From: an uncultured Aquimarina sp.
GTDB taxonomy: Bacteria; Bacteroidota; Bacteroidia; Flavobacteriales; Flavobacteriaceae
Assembly: GCA_947498785.1 (NCBI GenBank)
Contig: CANMLS010000008.1
Location: 93,198-157,197 of the forward strand
Direction: 5' to 3'
Length of the DNA: 64,000 nucleotides
Part shown: piece by piece, positions 28,523 to 36,444 of the stretch
Layout of the letters: every line of letters begins with the position of its first letter
Numbering within the stretch: position 1 is the first letter of the stretch
Program-made: the position numbers and the translations under genes
The notes under the pieces: generated by a model
The model's database searches: none
What the model was told of the DNA's origin: nothing
Seen by the model: only the letters and a program-made list of their open reading frames with translations

Positions 28523-29083
28523 ATGAGAAAATTTTTATTACTAGCTGCAGTTATTTTATTAGGTATAACAGCTACAAATGCACAAGTTAAACTTGGTTTT
28601 GGTCTTGGTTATGCTCTTCCTTTGGGAGATGCTTCTGATTTCTTAGATGGTGGCGTTTCTGCACACTTTGAATTAGGATATGGTGTCACCCAAGATATTG
28701 ATGTCTCTATCTTATATCAAGGAGATTTTTTGGTAGGAGGTGATCAAACTATAAATGGGCAAAATGTATCCTTTGGAGCATTAGCTATAGGCAGTTACCT
28801 TGTAAATGGTCGATACTTCTTTAGAAAAGAAGGATTTAGGCCTTATGGTAGTCTAGGATTAGGTATTTCTTCTATAGGATCGATAGAAATAGAATCCAAT
28901 ACTATGGGAGATCAGGTAGTTGCAGGAAGCACATCTAACTTTGCAATTCGTCCGGCACTTGGTTTCAAGTATGGTGTTCTGAATATGAACGCAGCTTATC
29001 TAAATGCGGGTAAAGTGGGTGATGCTTCGATCAGTAATTTTACCATAAATATTGGATTGTTATTTACTTTCGGAGGAGAGTAA
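28523..29083 (+). CDS. Small outer-membrane beta-barrel protein
   Basis: The 186-residue protein has a signal peptide (LLLAAVILLGITATNAQ) and an eight-strand barrel pattern: GFGLGYALPLGD, HFELGYGVTQDIDVSILYQ, YGSLGLGIS, and the closing NFTINIGLLFTFGGE. It belongs to the general family of small porin-like/OmpW-like barrels with beta-barrel fold. No catalytic residues can be read. It is located in the outer membrane. It lies 122 bp after the broken DUF1080 gene and before the third copy of the repeated intergenic element, which may serve as its terminator. Confidence 0.75.
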   Translation: MRKFLLLAAVILLGITATNAQVKLGFGLGYALPLGDASDFLDGGVSAHFELGYGVTQDIDVSILYQGDFLVGGDQTINGQNVSFGALAIGSYLVNGRYFFRKEGFRPYGSLGLGISSIGSIEIESNTMGDQVVAGSTSNFAIRPALGFKYGVLNMNAAYLNAGKVGDASISNFTINIGLLFTFGGE

Positions 29084-29243
29084 TGAGATCAAATTATAAT
29101 GCTAAAAGAGAACGTCTAAAAGATATTTGAGAGGAAGGTATGACGACTAAATTAATATATATAAAGTAATCAAAAGAATACTAAGAACGTTTATTTATTT
29201 GATTAAAATTCAAAAGACGGTACTCTTCAATATCATACTTTAC

Positions 29244-29342
29244 AATTGAAACTATTATAATTAGTATAGGTTGAGTTTGTGTTAAATACAATTAAGTTTC
29301 AATTTAGATCCCTGGGAGTAGTTACCCGGGGATCGTTTTTTA
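29244..29342 (+). ncRNA. Repeated intergenic element / candidate small RNA, copy 3
   Basis: Nearly the same as copy 2 at 19463: AATTGAAACTAT, AGTATAGGTTGAGTTTGTGT, AATACAATTAAGTTTCAATT, then a hairpin (ATCCCTGGG / CCCGGGGAT) and CGTTTTTT. Base changes in the terminal stem are compensated on the other arm. Confidence 0.55.
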
Positions 29343-29355
29343 AGTAACTATATAA

Positions 29356-31092
29356 TCAAACTGTTGCTTCTACAATATCCCTGAGATGTTCTTTTAATGA
29401 AACATCTTCGGGAATACTGATTTTTTTCTTCACTCTTTTTCTAGCCATTTTTACTGCGTGTACAGATACTCCTAATAGTTGAGCAGATTCTTTTATGGAT
29501 AGATTTAGTTTTATCAATAAACAATGCCTTATATCATTTGTTGACAGATCAGGGTAATGAGCATTGATTTGAGCTGTAATACCTGGGTATTGCGATTCGA
29601 TTCGATTTTTTAGAATACCAAGATCAGAGGTAGATGAAATAAATTGACTTAATCTTTTTTCTGCTTCAAGAATTTCATCATGGTTGTTATATTTTATGGC
29701 AGAAGATAAGTACTTTTTAATAGTAGAGAGTTTATTTAGTTTTTCATTAACTGATATCATAGTTGCCAAAAACTCCTCTTCTTTGCTTTGTAAGTGTTTT
29801 TCTAAAATGATTTTTTCATTTTTCTTAAGAATTTCAATTTGCTTTTCACTTCTGTGATATTTTTTATAGAAAGCCAAGGACAATAAAAATAAAAGGAAGC
29901 TACATAAACCAATATATAAGGAAATAATATATAGTCTTTGTTTTTCATTTTTGTATGTGAGTATATCATTATCTCTGGTGAGCAATTCATTTTTATATTC
30001 TTCTTCTATCAATTGTATTTTTCCTTCAGATATTTTAGAATTATCTTCATTTCTTTTATTGTAAAGGCTATCAATTAAAGAACCGTATTTTTGATAATAG
30101 TTAGATGAAGCTTTCCAATCATTTGTTGTCTTATAAATAGCTCCTAGGTTTTTATAAATAAATACAACATCCATTGGATCTTCTGGGTTTTGTAAAATAG
30201 CATTATTAAAATGAATAATAGCTTCTTTGTAATTACCTAATGAATTGTAGATTTTTCCTAGGACTACAGAATTTATTACTGCATAAGAGCTTAATTCTGG
30301 TTTATTATGGATAATTTTTTTAGCTTCAATAGATTTTTCAAGAGCAATTTCGTATTTCCCCAAACTCCTATAAGCATCAGCAATAGAAGTCATGACATAA
30401 CTAATTTCTCCTTTTTTGTCAGAATTCTTAATACTTTCGAGATTTGCATTCCACCAATTGATTGCTTTTCCATATTCTTTTTTATCAAAATGAGCTAATG
30501 CCAAATTTGTATATAGACGATATCGTAAATCCTCTTTCTCAATTACATCAGAATCTTCTAATAATTCTTTTGAGTATGCCAAGACTTTATCAGGTTCTCC
30601 TAATTTTAGATGACAATTAAGAATGTTCATCTTGGTGATTATTTCTGTTTTTCTATCATTTTGTCTTAAACTAATTTCAAGTATCTTATGATAATATTTT
30701 AAAGCTTTATAATAAAATGCCTGCTGTGTTAAAATACTAGCTTTATTATTATAAATATGCGGTAACATATATTCTAGGTGTCGATGTTGTTTAATTAAAT
30801 TCTCAGCTTTTTCATAAACAATATTTGCACTATCAATCATAGAATTATTAGTGTAATAAATCCCTAGATTTACAAGATTTTGCAATTCTCCCTTATGGTA
30901 ATTAGCCTCTCTCGATATATTTAATAGTCTCTTTAATAAATCCCCATTTCCAATAAGATCTTTTTTAGCAATTTGAGACAAGCTATCAATATATCTAATT
31001 TGATGAGCAGAAGGCGTAGAATCCTGAGAATGTATTATGCTATAAAAGAACATAGCATACACGAATATTATTTTGTTGGTTAAGTTAGTCAC
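29356..31092 (-). CDS. TPR sensor-regulator with membrane span and LuxR-like HTH
   Basis: The 578-residue protein starts with GTG. It has a signal-like N-terminus ending IIHSQ, TPR repeats over residues about 40-340 (repeated A..LG.Y..A), one membrane span (about 382-405, GLCSFLLFLLSLAFY), a coiled coil (about 408-460) and a C-terminal helix-turn-helix (NDIRHCLLIKLNLSIKESAQLLGVSVHAVKMARKRVKKK). This membrane-tied TPR-HTH type is common in Bacteroidota and is thought to couple a periplasmic signal to transcription. It is divergent from the first GH9 gene across a 1.6-kb intergenic region, which makes it the best candidate regulator of the cellulase cluster. Confidence 0.8.
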   Translation of the reverse strand: MTNLTNKIIFVYAMFFYSIIHSQDSTPSAHQIRYIDSLSQIAKKDLIGNGDLLKRLLNISREANYHKGELQNLVNLGIYYTNNSMIDSANIVYEKAENLIKQHRHLEYMLPHIYNNKASILTQQAFYYKALKYYHKILEISLRQNDRKTEIITKMNILNCHLKLGEPDKVLAYSKELLEDSDVIEKEDLRYRLYTNLALAHFDKKEYGKAINWWNANLESIKNSDKKGEISYVMTSIADAYRSLGKYEIALEKSIEAKKIIHNKPELSSYAVINSVVLGKIYNSLGNYKEAIIHFNNAILQNPEDPMDVVFIYKNLGAIYKTTNDWKASSNYYQKYGSLIDSLYNKRNEDNSKISEGKIQLIEEEYKNELLTRDNDILTYKNEKQRLYIISLYIGLCSFLLFLLSLAFYKKYHRSEKQIEILKKNEKIILEKHLQSKEEEFLATMISVNEKLNKLSTIKKYLSSAIKYNNHDEILEAEKRLSQFISSTSDLGILKNRIESQYPGITAQINAHYPDLSTNDIRHCLLIKLNLSIKESAQLLGVSVHAVKMARKRVKKKISIPEDVSLKEHLRDIVEATV

Positions 31093-31191
31093 TTTGGTTT
31101 AAGAGTTTGTTATATTTCATTTGATTACAAACGTATTAAAATAAAAATAGTATGCTTTATGTATTCTTTTTTAAAAACATGTACCCTTAAT

Positions 31192-31233
31192 GTACCCCGT
31201 TATAAAATGAAATTTTATGTTGCATAGGGGTAC
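31192..31233. promoter_or_regulatory. Nested palindrome, possible operator
   Basis: GTACCCC (31192-31198) and GGGGTAC (31227-31233) flank ATAAAAT-GAA-ATTTTAT. The symmetrical site lies about 100 bp upstream of the TPR-HTH gene start. Confidence 0.4.
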
Positions 31234-32275
31234 TTTTGAATTCCAATTTAAAGATAAAAGATTATTCTATTCTGTACTAACAAAATAATATAACATAATA
31301 ATTATAACCTATAACAAATCGTTTTACACAAAATCATGATATGAAAACAATACTTATTATTATCAATACTTTGATTTACTTAAATTGATGTATTTAAGAA
31401 TATGTTTATAATACCCGTTAATCAAAAGTTATAATACAATATTTTATAAAGAAAGAGTATACGATCTTAATAGATAATAACCTTGGATAAAGCAGGAAAA
31501 CATTAGAAACTAGAGTGCCTCTAGGGTGATAATCAATTTTTTTTTGCTCTTCGATTCTCTAAATCACACAAATTAAAATTTAACAAGAAATGAATTTTTT
31601 TACTTACTTATTAGTCATTTATGATTTTTGAATTTCAAAAATCAAATGCAGAAACATCTTCTCAATGGCAAAAAATCAAAAAATTGAGACACTGTCTTAT
31701 GAATTTAACAAAAATTATCTTAAAATTTTAACAATTTGATTTGGAGTCTGATTTCATATAAAGATAGATAGTGTTGTAAGCTGATATAGAAGAACAAAAC
31801 TTAAGTTTACCACCAATGTTTACTTATGAAAACGAATATTGTTGTTAAAAATATTCTATGTTACACATGTTTTTGTTAAAAAATACAAAAAAAGTGATAA
31901 AAAACAAGAATAGTTAATTTTTACTGTTAAAAATGTGTCTATATAATATTGACTAATGACTCTTTAAATTATAGACACTGGAACTAACTGAATTTACTTC
32001 CTTCAAACCAAAGATGGATTTAAAATAAAGTTTGTTATAGAATACTGAATCTTAAAACCTTAAAATAACTCATGAAACACTTATTAAAATATAAGCATGG
32101 TTCAAAATTTTATCCTTGATGTCTGAAGAGCACAATTATATTATTTAGAAAAAAAACAACCTTGATGAGAGCCTTAAAAATTAAATACACTACCAAATAT
32201 TGTATTTGATTGATAGTTCGATACTAAATGGTATAGTAAAAAACGTAAACCAAACTCTTAAAACCCTAAAAAGCT

Positions 32276-32401
32276 ATGAAAAATAGTAAAAAACCATGCG
32301 CGGTTTTTCTATTGCGTAACACGAAAAATCTTCTGGAAGAAGAACTTAATAACAGAAAAATACTTCAAAAATCTTTGATCTTTTATGTCTATACGCAATA
32401 A
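32276..32401 (+). other. 41-codon ORF upstream of the first GH9 gene (coding status doubtful)
   Basis: ATG at 32276 to TAA at 32399-32401; product starts MKNSKKPCAVFLL and is basic. The next gene starts 286 bp later. No family recognised; it may be a short leader peptide or chance. Confidence 0.2.
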
Positions 32402-32504
32402 CTCTAAGGTTATTTTATTAGACAAAATTTAGGTAACCTTTACTTTTTTTAAAGTAAAAAAGGATGTTATGATTGTTCTTTAAAAGCAACACTAATACAG
32501 CTAC

Positions 32505-32529
32505 GTAATCAATTCTATATTTTTTAAAA
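32505..32529 (+). promoter_or_regulatory. Shared promoter-like block, copy before GH9 gene 1
   Basis: A 25-base block (GTAATCAATTCTATATTTTTTAAAA, split here as GTAATCAATTC + TATATTTTTTAAAA) is identical to 36263-36287, and TTGTTCTTTAA lies upstream of both copies at 32473 and 36234. TATATTTT is one base off TAnnTTTG. Confidence 0.55.
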
Positions 32530-32582
32530 GAACTAAATCATAACTGTTAGAACCTATAATAGATGTGATATAAAAACTTTTA

Positions 32583-32631
32583 TGACAAATAGTAGGAAAG
32601 TAACTATTCCTAGCAGCAATCCTATTTGTCA
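32583..32631 (+). promoter_or_regulatory. Structured 5' leader hairpin of GH9 gene 1
   Basis: TGACAAATAG (32583-32592) pairs perfectly with CTATTTGTCA (32622-32631); inside, TAGGAA (32593-32598) pairs with TTCCTA (32607-32612). It lies in the presumed leader, 57 bp before the ATG at 32688. Confidence 0.5.
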
Positions 32632-32687
32632 CAAAAACTAGTTATTAAAAAAATCAACAATACACTAAAATTAAAACCCTGAACATT

Positions 32688-35600
32688 ATGAAAAATTTTA
32701 TGAGAGCAGGTGTAATGTTATTGTTCTACCTAATATGTAGTACGATGACTGCACAATTTAACTATGGAGAAGCCTTACAAAAGTCTCTTTTATTTTACGA
32801 AACACAACAATCGGGTGTTTTACCTGATTGGAATAGAATTAGTTGGCGATCAAATGCGGGAGTCAATGATGGTGAAGATGTAGGTCTTGACCTTACCGGA
32901 GGTTGGCATGACGCAGGAGATCATGTTAAATTTGGGTTTCCAATGGCATTTTCGGTCACGGCACTTAACTGGGGGTTCTTAGAATATAAAGAAGGATATG
33001 ATAGTGCTAATCAAACAGAAATTTTTAAACGTAATATCAAATGGGTAACTGATTACTTTATTAAATGTCACCCAACACCTAATGAGTTTTATGCACAGGT
33101 AGCAGACAGTAAATCACAGGATCACAATTTTTGGATGTCTCCAGAAATGGTAGATGTTCACCCTATGTATGGTCAACGTAAATCGTACAAATTATCGACT
33201 ACTGCACCTGGAACAGAGGTTGCTTGTGAAACGGCGGCAGCACTAGCCTCAGCCAGTATTATTTTTAAAGATAGTGACCCTGAATATAGTGCAACTTTAC
33301 TTAGACATGCAAAAGAATTGTATGACTTTGGGGATAATTACCGAGGAAAATATAATGAAGATGGAGGAATTCCTGCTACAGGAACATATTCATCAGGAGG
33401 TTTTCAAGACGAATTAACATGGGGAGCACTTTGGTTATATAAAGCTACAGGAGAACAAAAATACCTAGATAAAGCAGAAGCTGAATATACACAACCAGAT
33501 TTCTTATGGAGTATTGTTTGGGATGATAAATCTTATGGTAATATGGTAATGCTTTCTATTATTACAGGGAAGCAAACTTATAAAACAGATGCAGAACGTC
33601 ATTTAGATTTTTGGCAAGACGGTGGAGGAATTAGTTATTCTCCAGGAGGTCAGGCACATTTAACACAATGGGGATCACTTCGCCATTCAATGAATGCTTC
33701 ATTGACAGCATTAATATATAGTGATAATGTTGCTACAACTAAGGAAGAGCAATATCATGATTTTGCTGTTGCTCAGGTTAAATATGCACTTGGAGATAAT
33801 CCTAATGATAGAAGTCTGGTTACAGGTTTTGGTGTAAATCCGCCAACAAAACCACACCATAGAGGACAACATGCAAGTTGGACTAGAAATTCTGCTAACC
33901 CAGTAGAATCAAGACATACCCTTTGGGGCGCATTGATGGGAGGACCTATGAGCGCAAATGATGTATTTGTAGAAAACAGAGATGATTTCCAGGCTAATGA
34001 AGTTGCTACAGATTATAATGCTTGTTATCAAGGAGTATTGGCAAGAATGGTTATGGAGTTTGGAGGAGATCCACTTCCTGATTTTCCACAACCAGAAACA
34101 CCAGGTTTAGAGTTTATTAATGAAGTTAAACTTAACAATGACCAATCACGCTTTACAGAGGTTGCTATTTGGTTAAATAATCGTTCTGCATGGCCTGCAA
34201 GAGTTCCTAATAAAATGACAGCTAGATATTTTGTTGACATTTCTGAAGGCGTTGAAGCTGGTTTTACAGCTAGCGATTATACGTTGACAGCTCGTGGAGC
34301 TGGCTCTACTACAGGAACAGGCCTACAAGTTTGGGATGCTGATAATAACATTTATTTTGCAGAAATAGAGGTTGATGAAGAGAAAATGCCTTTCCCTGGT
34401 GGTCAAGGTGAATATAGAAGTGAAATCCAATTAAGAGTTGCTTTACCAAATGATGCACCAGTATCTGCTTGGGATGCTACAAATGATTTTTCATATACTG
34501 GATTGGATAATAATCTAAAAATTTCTGAAAACGTACCTATTTATGTTGATGATAAACTAGTAGGAGGTAAAGAACCAAATGGAGGAGAAACTCCTACAGC
34601 TTCATTTACAGCTACTCCAGAAACAGGAGTTGCTCCATTAGAAGTATCTTTTGACGCATCTGGATCTTCAGATCCAAATGGTGATGTGATCACTTATTCT
34701 TGGGATTTTGGTAATGGTGATACATCAACATCAGCAACTCCTACAGTAACATTTACAGATATTGATACTTATACGGTTACACTTACAGTAAGTGATGGTA
34801 CCAATGTTTCTACTCCAGTTACCAAAGAGATTGTAGTATTAGATAGTAATATTGCTCCTGTTGCTGATTTTACAGCTACGCCAACAACGGGTATTGCTCC
34901 AGTTACGGTTAGTTTTGATGCATCTGCATCTACAGATGAAAATGGAGATGACCTTACATATTCTTGGGATTTTGGAGATGAAACAACAGCAACAGGAGTG
35001 ACAGCAGATCACTTATATGCTACTGTTGGAGAATATATAGTAGAGTTAACAGTAAGTGATGGAAGTAAGACTTCGACAAAGACTGCAACAATAAATGTAA
35101 CCGACGGGAGTCCTGTTGCTTCCTTTACATTAAGTACAGAAACAGGAGTTGCGCCATTAGATGTTAGTTTTGATGCTTCTGCATCTTCAGATCCTACAGG
35201 AGGAGTACTTACGTATAGCTGGGATTTTGGTAATACAGAGACAGCAACTACGGCAATAGCTTCTACTACATATTCGACGGTAGGAGAGTTTACAGTTACA
35301 CTTACAGTTACAAATGCATCTGGAGATATTGATACAGAGACCAAAATAATCAATGTTACCGATGGTAGTATAATTTGTGCTTTTGAAACACCAATAGCAG
35401 AGGCTTTACCATCTATTAATACAGCATTCGAAAACATATTTGTTTTAGGAGATAATGGTCCTGATCTTGATAATGTATCTAATTTCACCATTAATTGGGA
35501 TCTTTCTAATAATGGATTGTACCAATTTTCTATGAATACAACAGATGGTACTCCATCATATTATGTTGATTTTTTACCAAAAGTAACTCAAAACTTTAAT

Positions 35601-36062
35601 GCTGCAGAACCGGCAATAACAATTGTAGATTCAGGATTTACAGGATTGGATGGTGAATACTGGGCTACTATAGATGAAGGTAATTTTGTATTGGTTTCTA
35701 AAACAAAAGGATTTACTATTTATTTCAGTACATCTGCCGTAGAACCGGATTGTGAAAATGATTCTACTAATTTGACTTTGTTAAAATCGGAATCTAATGT
35801 TACGATAAACCCTAATCCAGCGGTAAATGTCATTAATATATTTATCAATAATGATAAAGCTAAGAAAAACAACGCTAAAACCGATGTTGTGATAAGGTTA
35901 TTCAATTTAGTAGGAAATGTTGTTAAAACCCAAAAAATCCATAGTAAAGAACAGTTACAAACACAAATGCCTATTGAAGGATTAGAATCGGGAATATACA
36001 TATTAGAAACTTTCGATGCTATATCAAATCTAAGAACTCAAAATAAAGTAATAATTAAATAG
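32688..36062 (+). CDS. GH9 endoglucanase with CBM3, three PKD domains and T9SS sorting domain
   Basis: The 1,124-residue protein begins with a signal peptide (ending TMTAQ, 1-22). Residues about 24-465 are a GH9 cellulase: GGWHDAGDHVKF (catalytic base Asp region), KPHHRGQHASW and FQANEVATDYNACY (acid Glu). Residues about 472-625 are CBM3-like (EVAIWLNNRSAWPARV...ARYFVDIS), as in CBM3c modules that help GH9 enzymes act processively. Three PKD domains follow (about 633-890, each with YSWDFG). Residues 897-1022 are an unassigned module (CAFETP...GPDLDNV...TIYFS...C). The last ~85 residues are a T9SS sorting domain (NPNPAVNVINIF). It cleaves beta-1,4-glucan outside the cell. Residues 627-1022 are encoded by DNA identical to that in the next gene. 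Confidence 0.92.
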   Translation: MKNFMRAGVMLLFYLICSTMTAQFNYGEALQKSLLFYETQQSGVLPDWNRISWRSNAGVNDGEDVGLDLTGGWHDAGDHVKFGFPMAFSVTALNWGFLEYKEGYDSANQTEIFKRNIKWVTDYFIKCHPTPNEFYAQVADSKSQDHNFWMSPEMVDVHPMYGQRKSYKLSTTAPGTEVACETAAALASASIIFKDSDPEYSATLLRHAKELYDFGDNYRGKYNEDGGIPATGTYSSGGFQDELTWGALWLYKATGEQKYLDKAEAEYTQPDFLWSIVWDDKSYGNMVMLSIITGKQTYKTDAERHLDFWQDGGGISYSPGGQAHLTQWGSLRHSMNASLTALIYSDNVATTKEEQYHDFAVAQVKYALGDNPNDRSLVTGFGVNPPTKPHHRGQHASWTRNSANPVESRHTLWGALMGGPMSANDVFVENRDDFQANEVATDYNACYQGVLARMVMEFGGDPLPDFPQPETPGLEFINEVKLNNDQSRFTEVAIWLNNRSAWPARVPNKMTARYFVDISEGVEAGFTASDYTLTARGAGSTTGTGLQVWDADNNIYFAEIEVDEEKMPFPGGQGEYRSEIQLRVALPNDAPVSAWDATNDFSYTGLDNNLKISENVPIYVDDKLVGGKEPNGGETPTASFTATPETGVAPLEVSFDASGSSDPNGDVITYSWDFGNGDTSTSATPTVTFTDIDTYTVTLTVSDGTNVSTPVTKEIVVLDSNIAPVADFTATPTTGIAPVTVSFDASASTDENGDDLTYSWDFGDETTATGVTADHLYATVGEYIVELTVSDGSKTSTKTATINVTDGSPVASFTLSTETGVAPLDVSFDASASSDPTGGVLTYSWDFGNTETATTAIASTTYSTVGEFTVTLTVTNASGDIDTETKIINVTDGSIICAFETPIAEALPSINTAFENIFVLGDNGPDLDNVSNFTINWDLSNNGLYQFSMNTTDGTPSYYVDFLPKVTQNFNAAEPAITIVDSGFTGLDGEYWATIDEGNFVLVSKTKGFTIYFSTSAVEPDCENDSTNLTLLKSESNVTINPNPAVNVINIFINNDKAKKNNAKTDVVIRLFNLVGNVVKTQKIHSKEQLQTQMPIEGLESGIYILETFDAISNLRTQNKVIIK
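34566..35754 (+). repeat. 1,189-bp direct repeat, copy 1 (PKDx3 plus module)
   Basis: At a constant offset of 3,769 bases this block equals 38335-39523; every line I compared was identical and the proteins are identical. The match starts at GGTAAAGAACCAAATGG and ends at GAACCGGATTGTG. Confidence 0.93.
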
Positions 36063-36262
36063 ATGAGATGAGTAATCTGATTTTAAAAAATAAGTGATTG
36101 TAGTAGAGGTAAATGTATGCAATTAAATCGTTCTCTTTTTTAAAACATTATTAAAGGCTTTAATAATAATAACTTTTTTAAAAGTAAAAAGTACGCTTTA
36201 GTTGTTATTTATATATGACAGAAACTATAGTTGTTCTTTAATGAGAGTATCTCTATAGATAT

Positions 36263-36287
36263 GTAATCAATTCTATATTTTTTAAAA
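36263..36287 (+). promoter_or_regulatory. Shared promoter-like block, copy before the GH9-GH48 gene
   Basis: Identical over 25 bases to 32505-32529, with TTGTTCTTTAA about 20 bases upstream. Conservation of this intergenic block between two GH9 genes whose other upstream sequence differs argues for a promoter or activator site. Confidence 0.55.
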
Positions 36288-36318
36288 ACAATTAAAATTT
36301 TAACCCTTAAAACCTATT

Positions 36319-36426
36319 ATGAGAATGAAGATTTTAAGAACAAACAGCAAGAAAACTATTTTTTCTGTTAAGAATTCTGTTTGTAAGACGAATCAGTTGT
36401 CAGAAAAAAACCAATCAAAAAACTAA
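36319..36426 (+). other. 35-codon basic ORF in the leader of the GH9-GH48 gene
   Basis: ATG 36319 to TAA 36424-36426; product MRMKILRTNSKKTIFSVKN... is rich in Lys and Asn. It ends 18 bp before the large gene and could be a leader peptide. No homologue recognised; coding status uncertain. Confidence 0.25.
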
Positions 36427-36444
36427 AATTTAAACGTAAACATT

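Larger units (their letters stand above)
31093..32687. other. 1.6-kb gene-free divergent regulatory region
   Basis: No long frame on either strand. It contains a nested palindrome near the regulator (31192-31233), short ORFs of 15-41 codons, a promoter-like block shared with the second GH9 gene (32505-32529) and a leader hairpin (32583-32631). The motif TTAAAACCCT shortly before an ATGAAA occurs more than once (about 32257 and 32673), which suggests that remnants of duplicated gene starts lie here. Confidence 0.5.

Noticed and set aside
32276..32401. 41-codon ORF as a firm gene
   Set aside because: There is no family, no conserved counterpart before the second GH9 gene at the same place, and the promoter-like block lies after it; listed only as a doubtful ORF.
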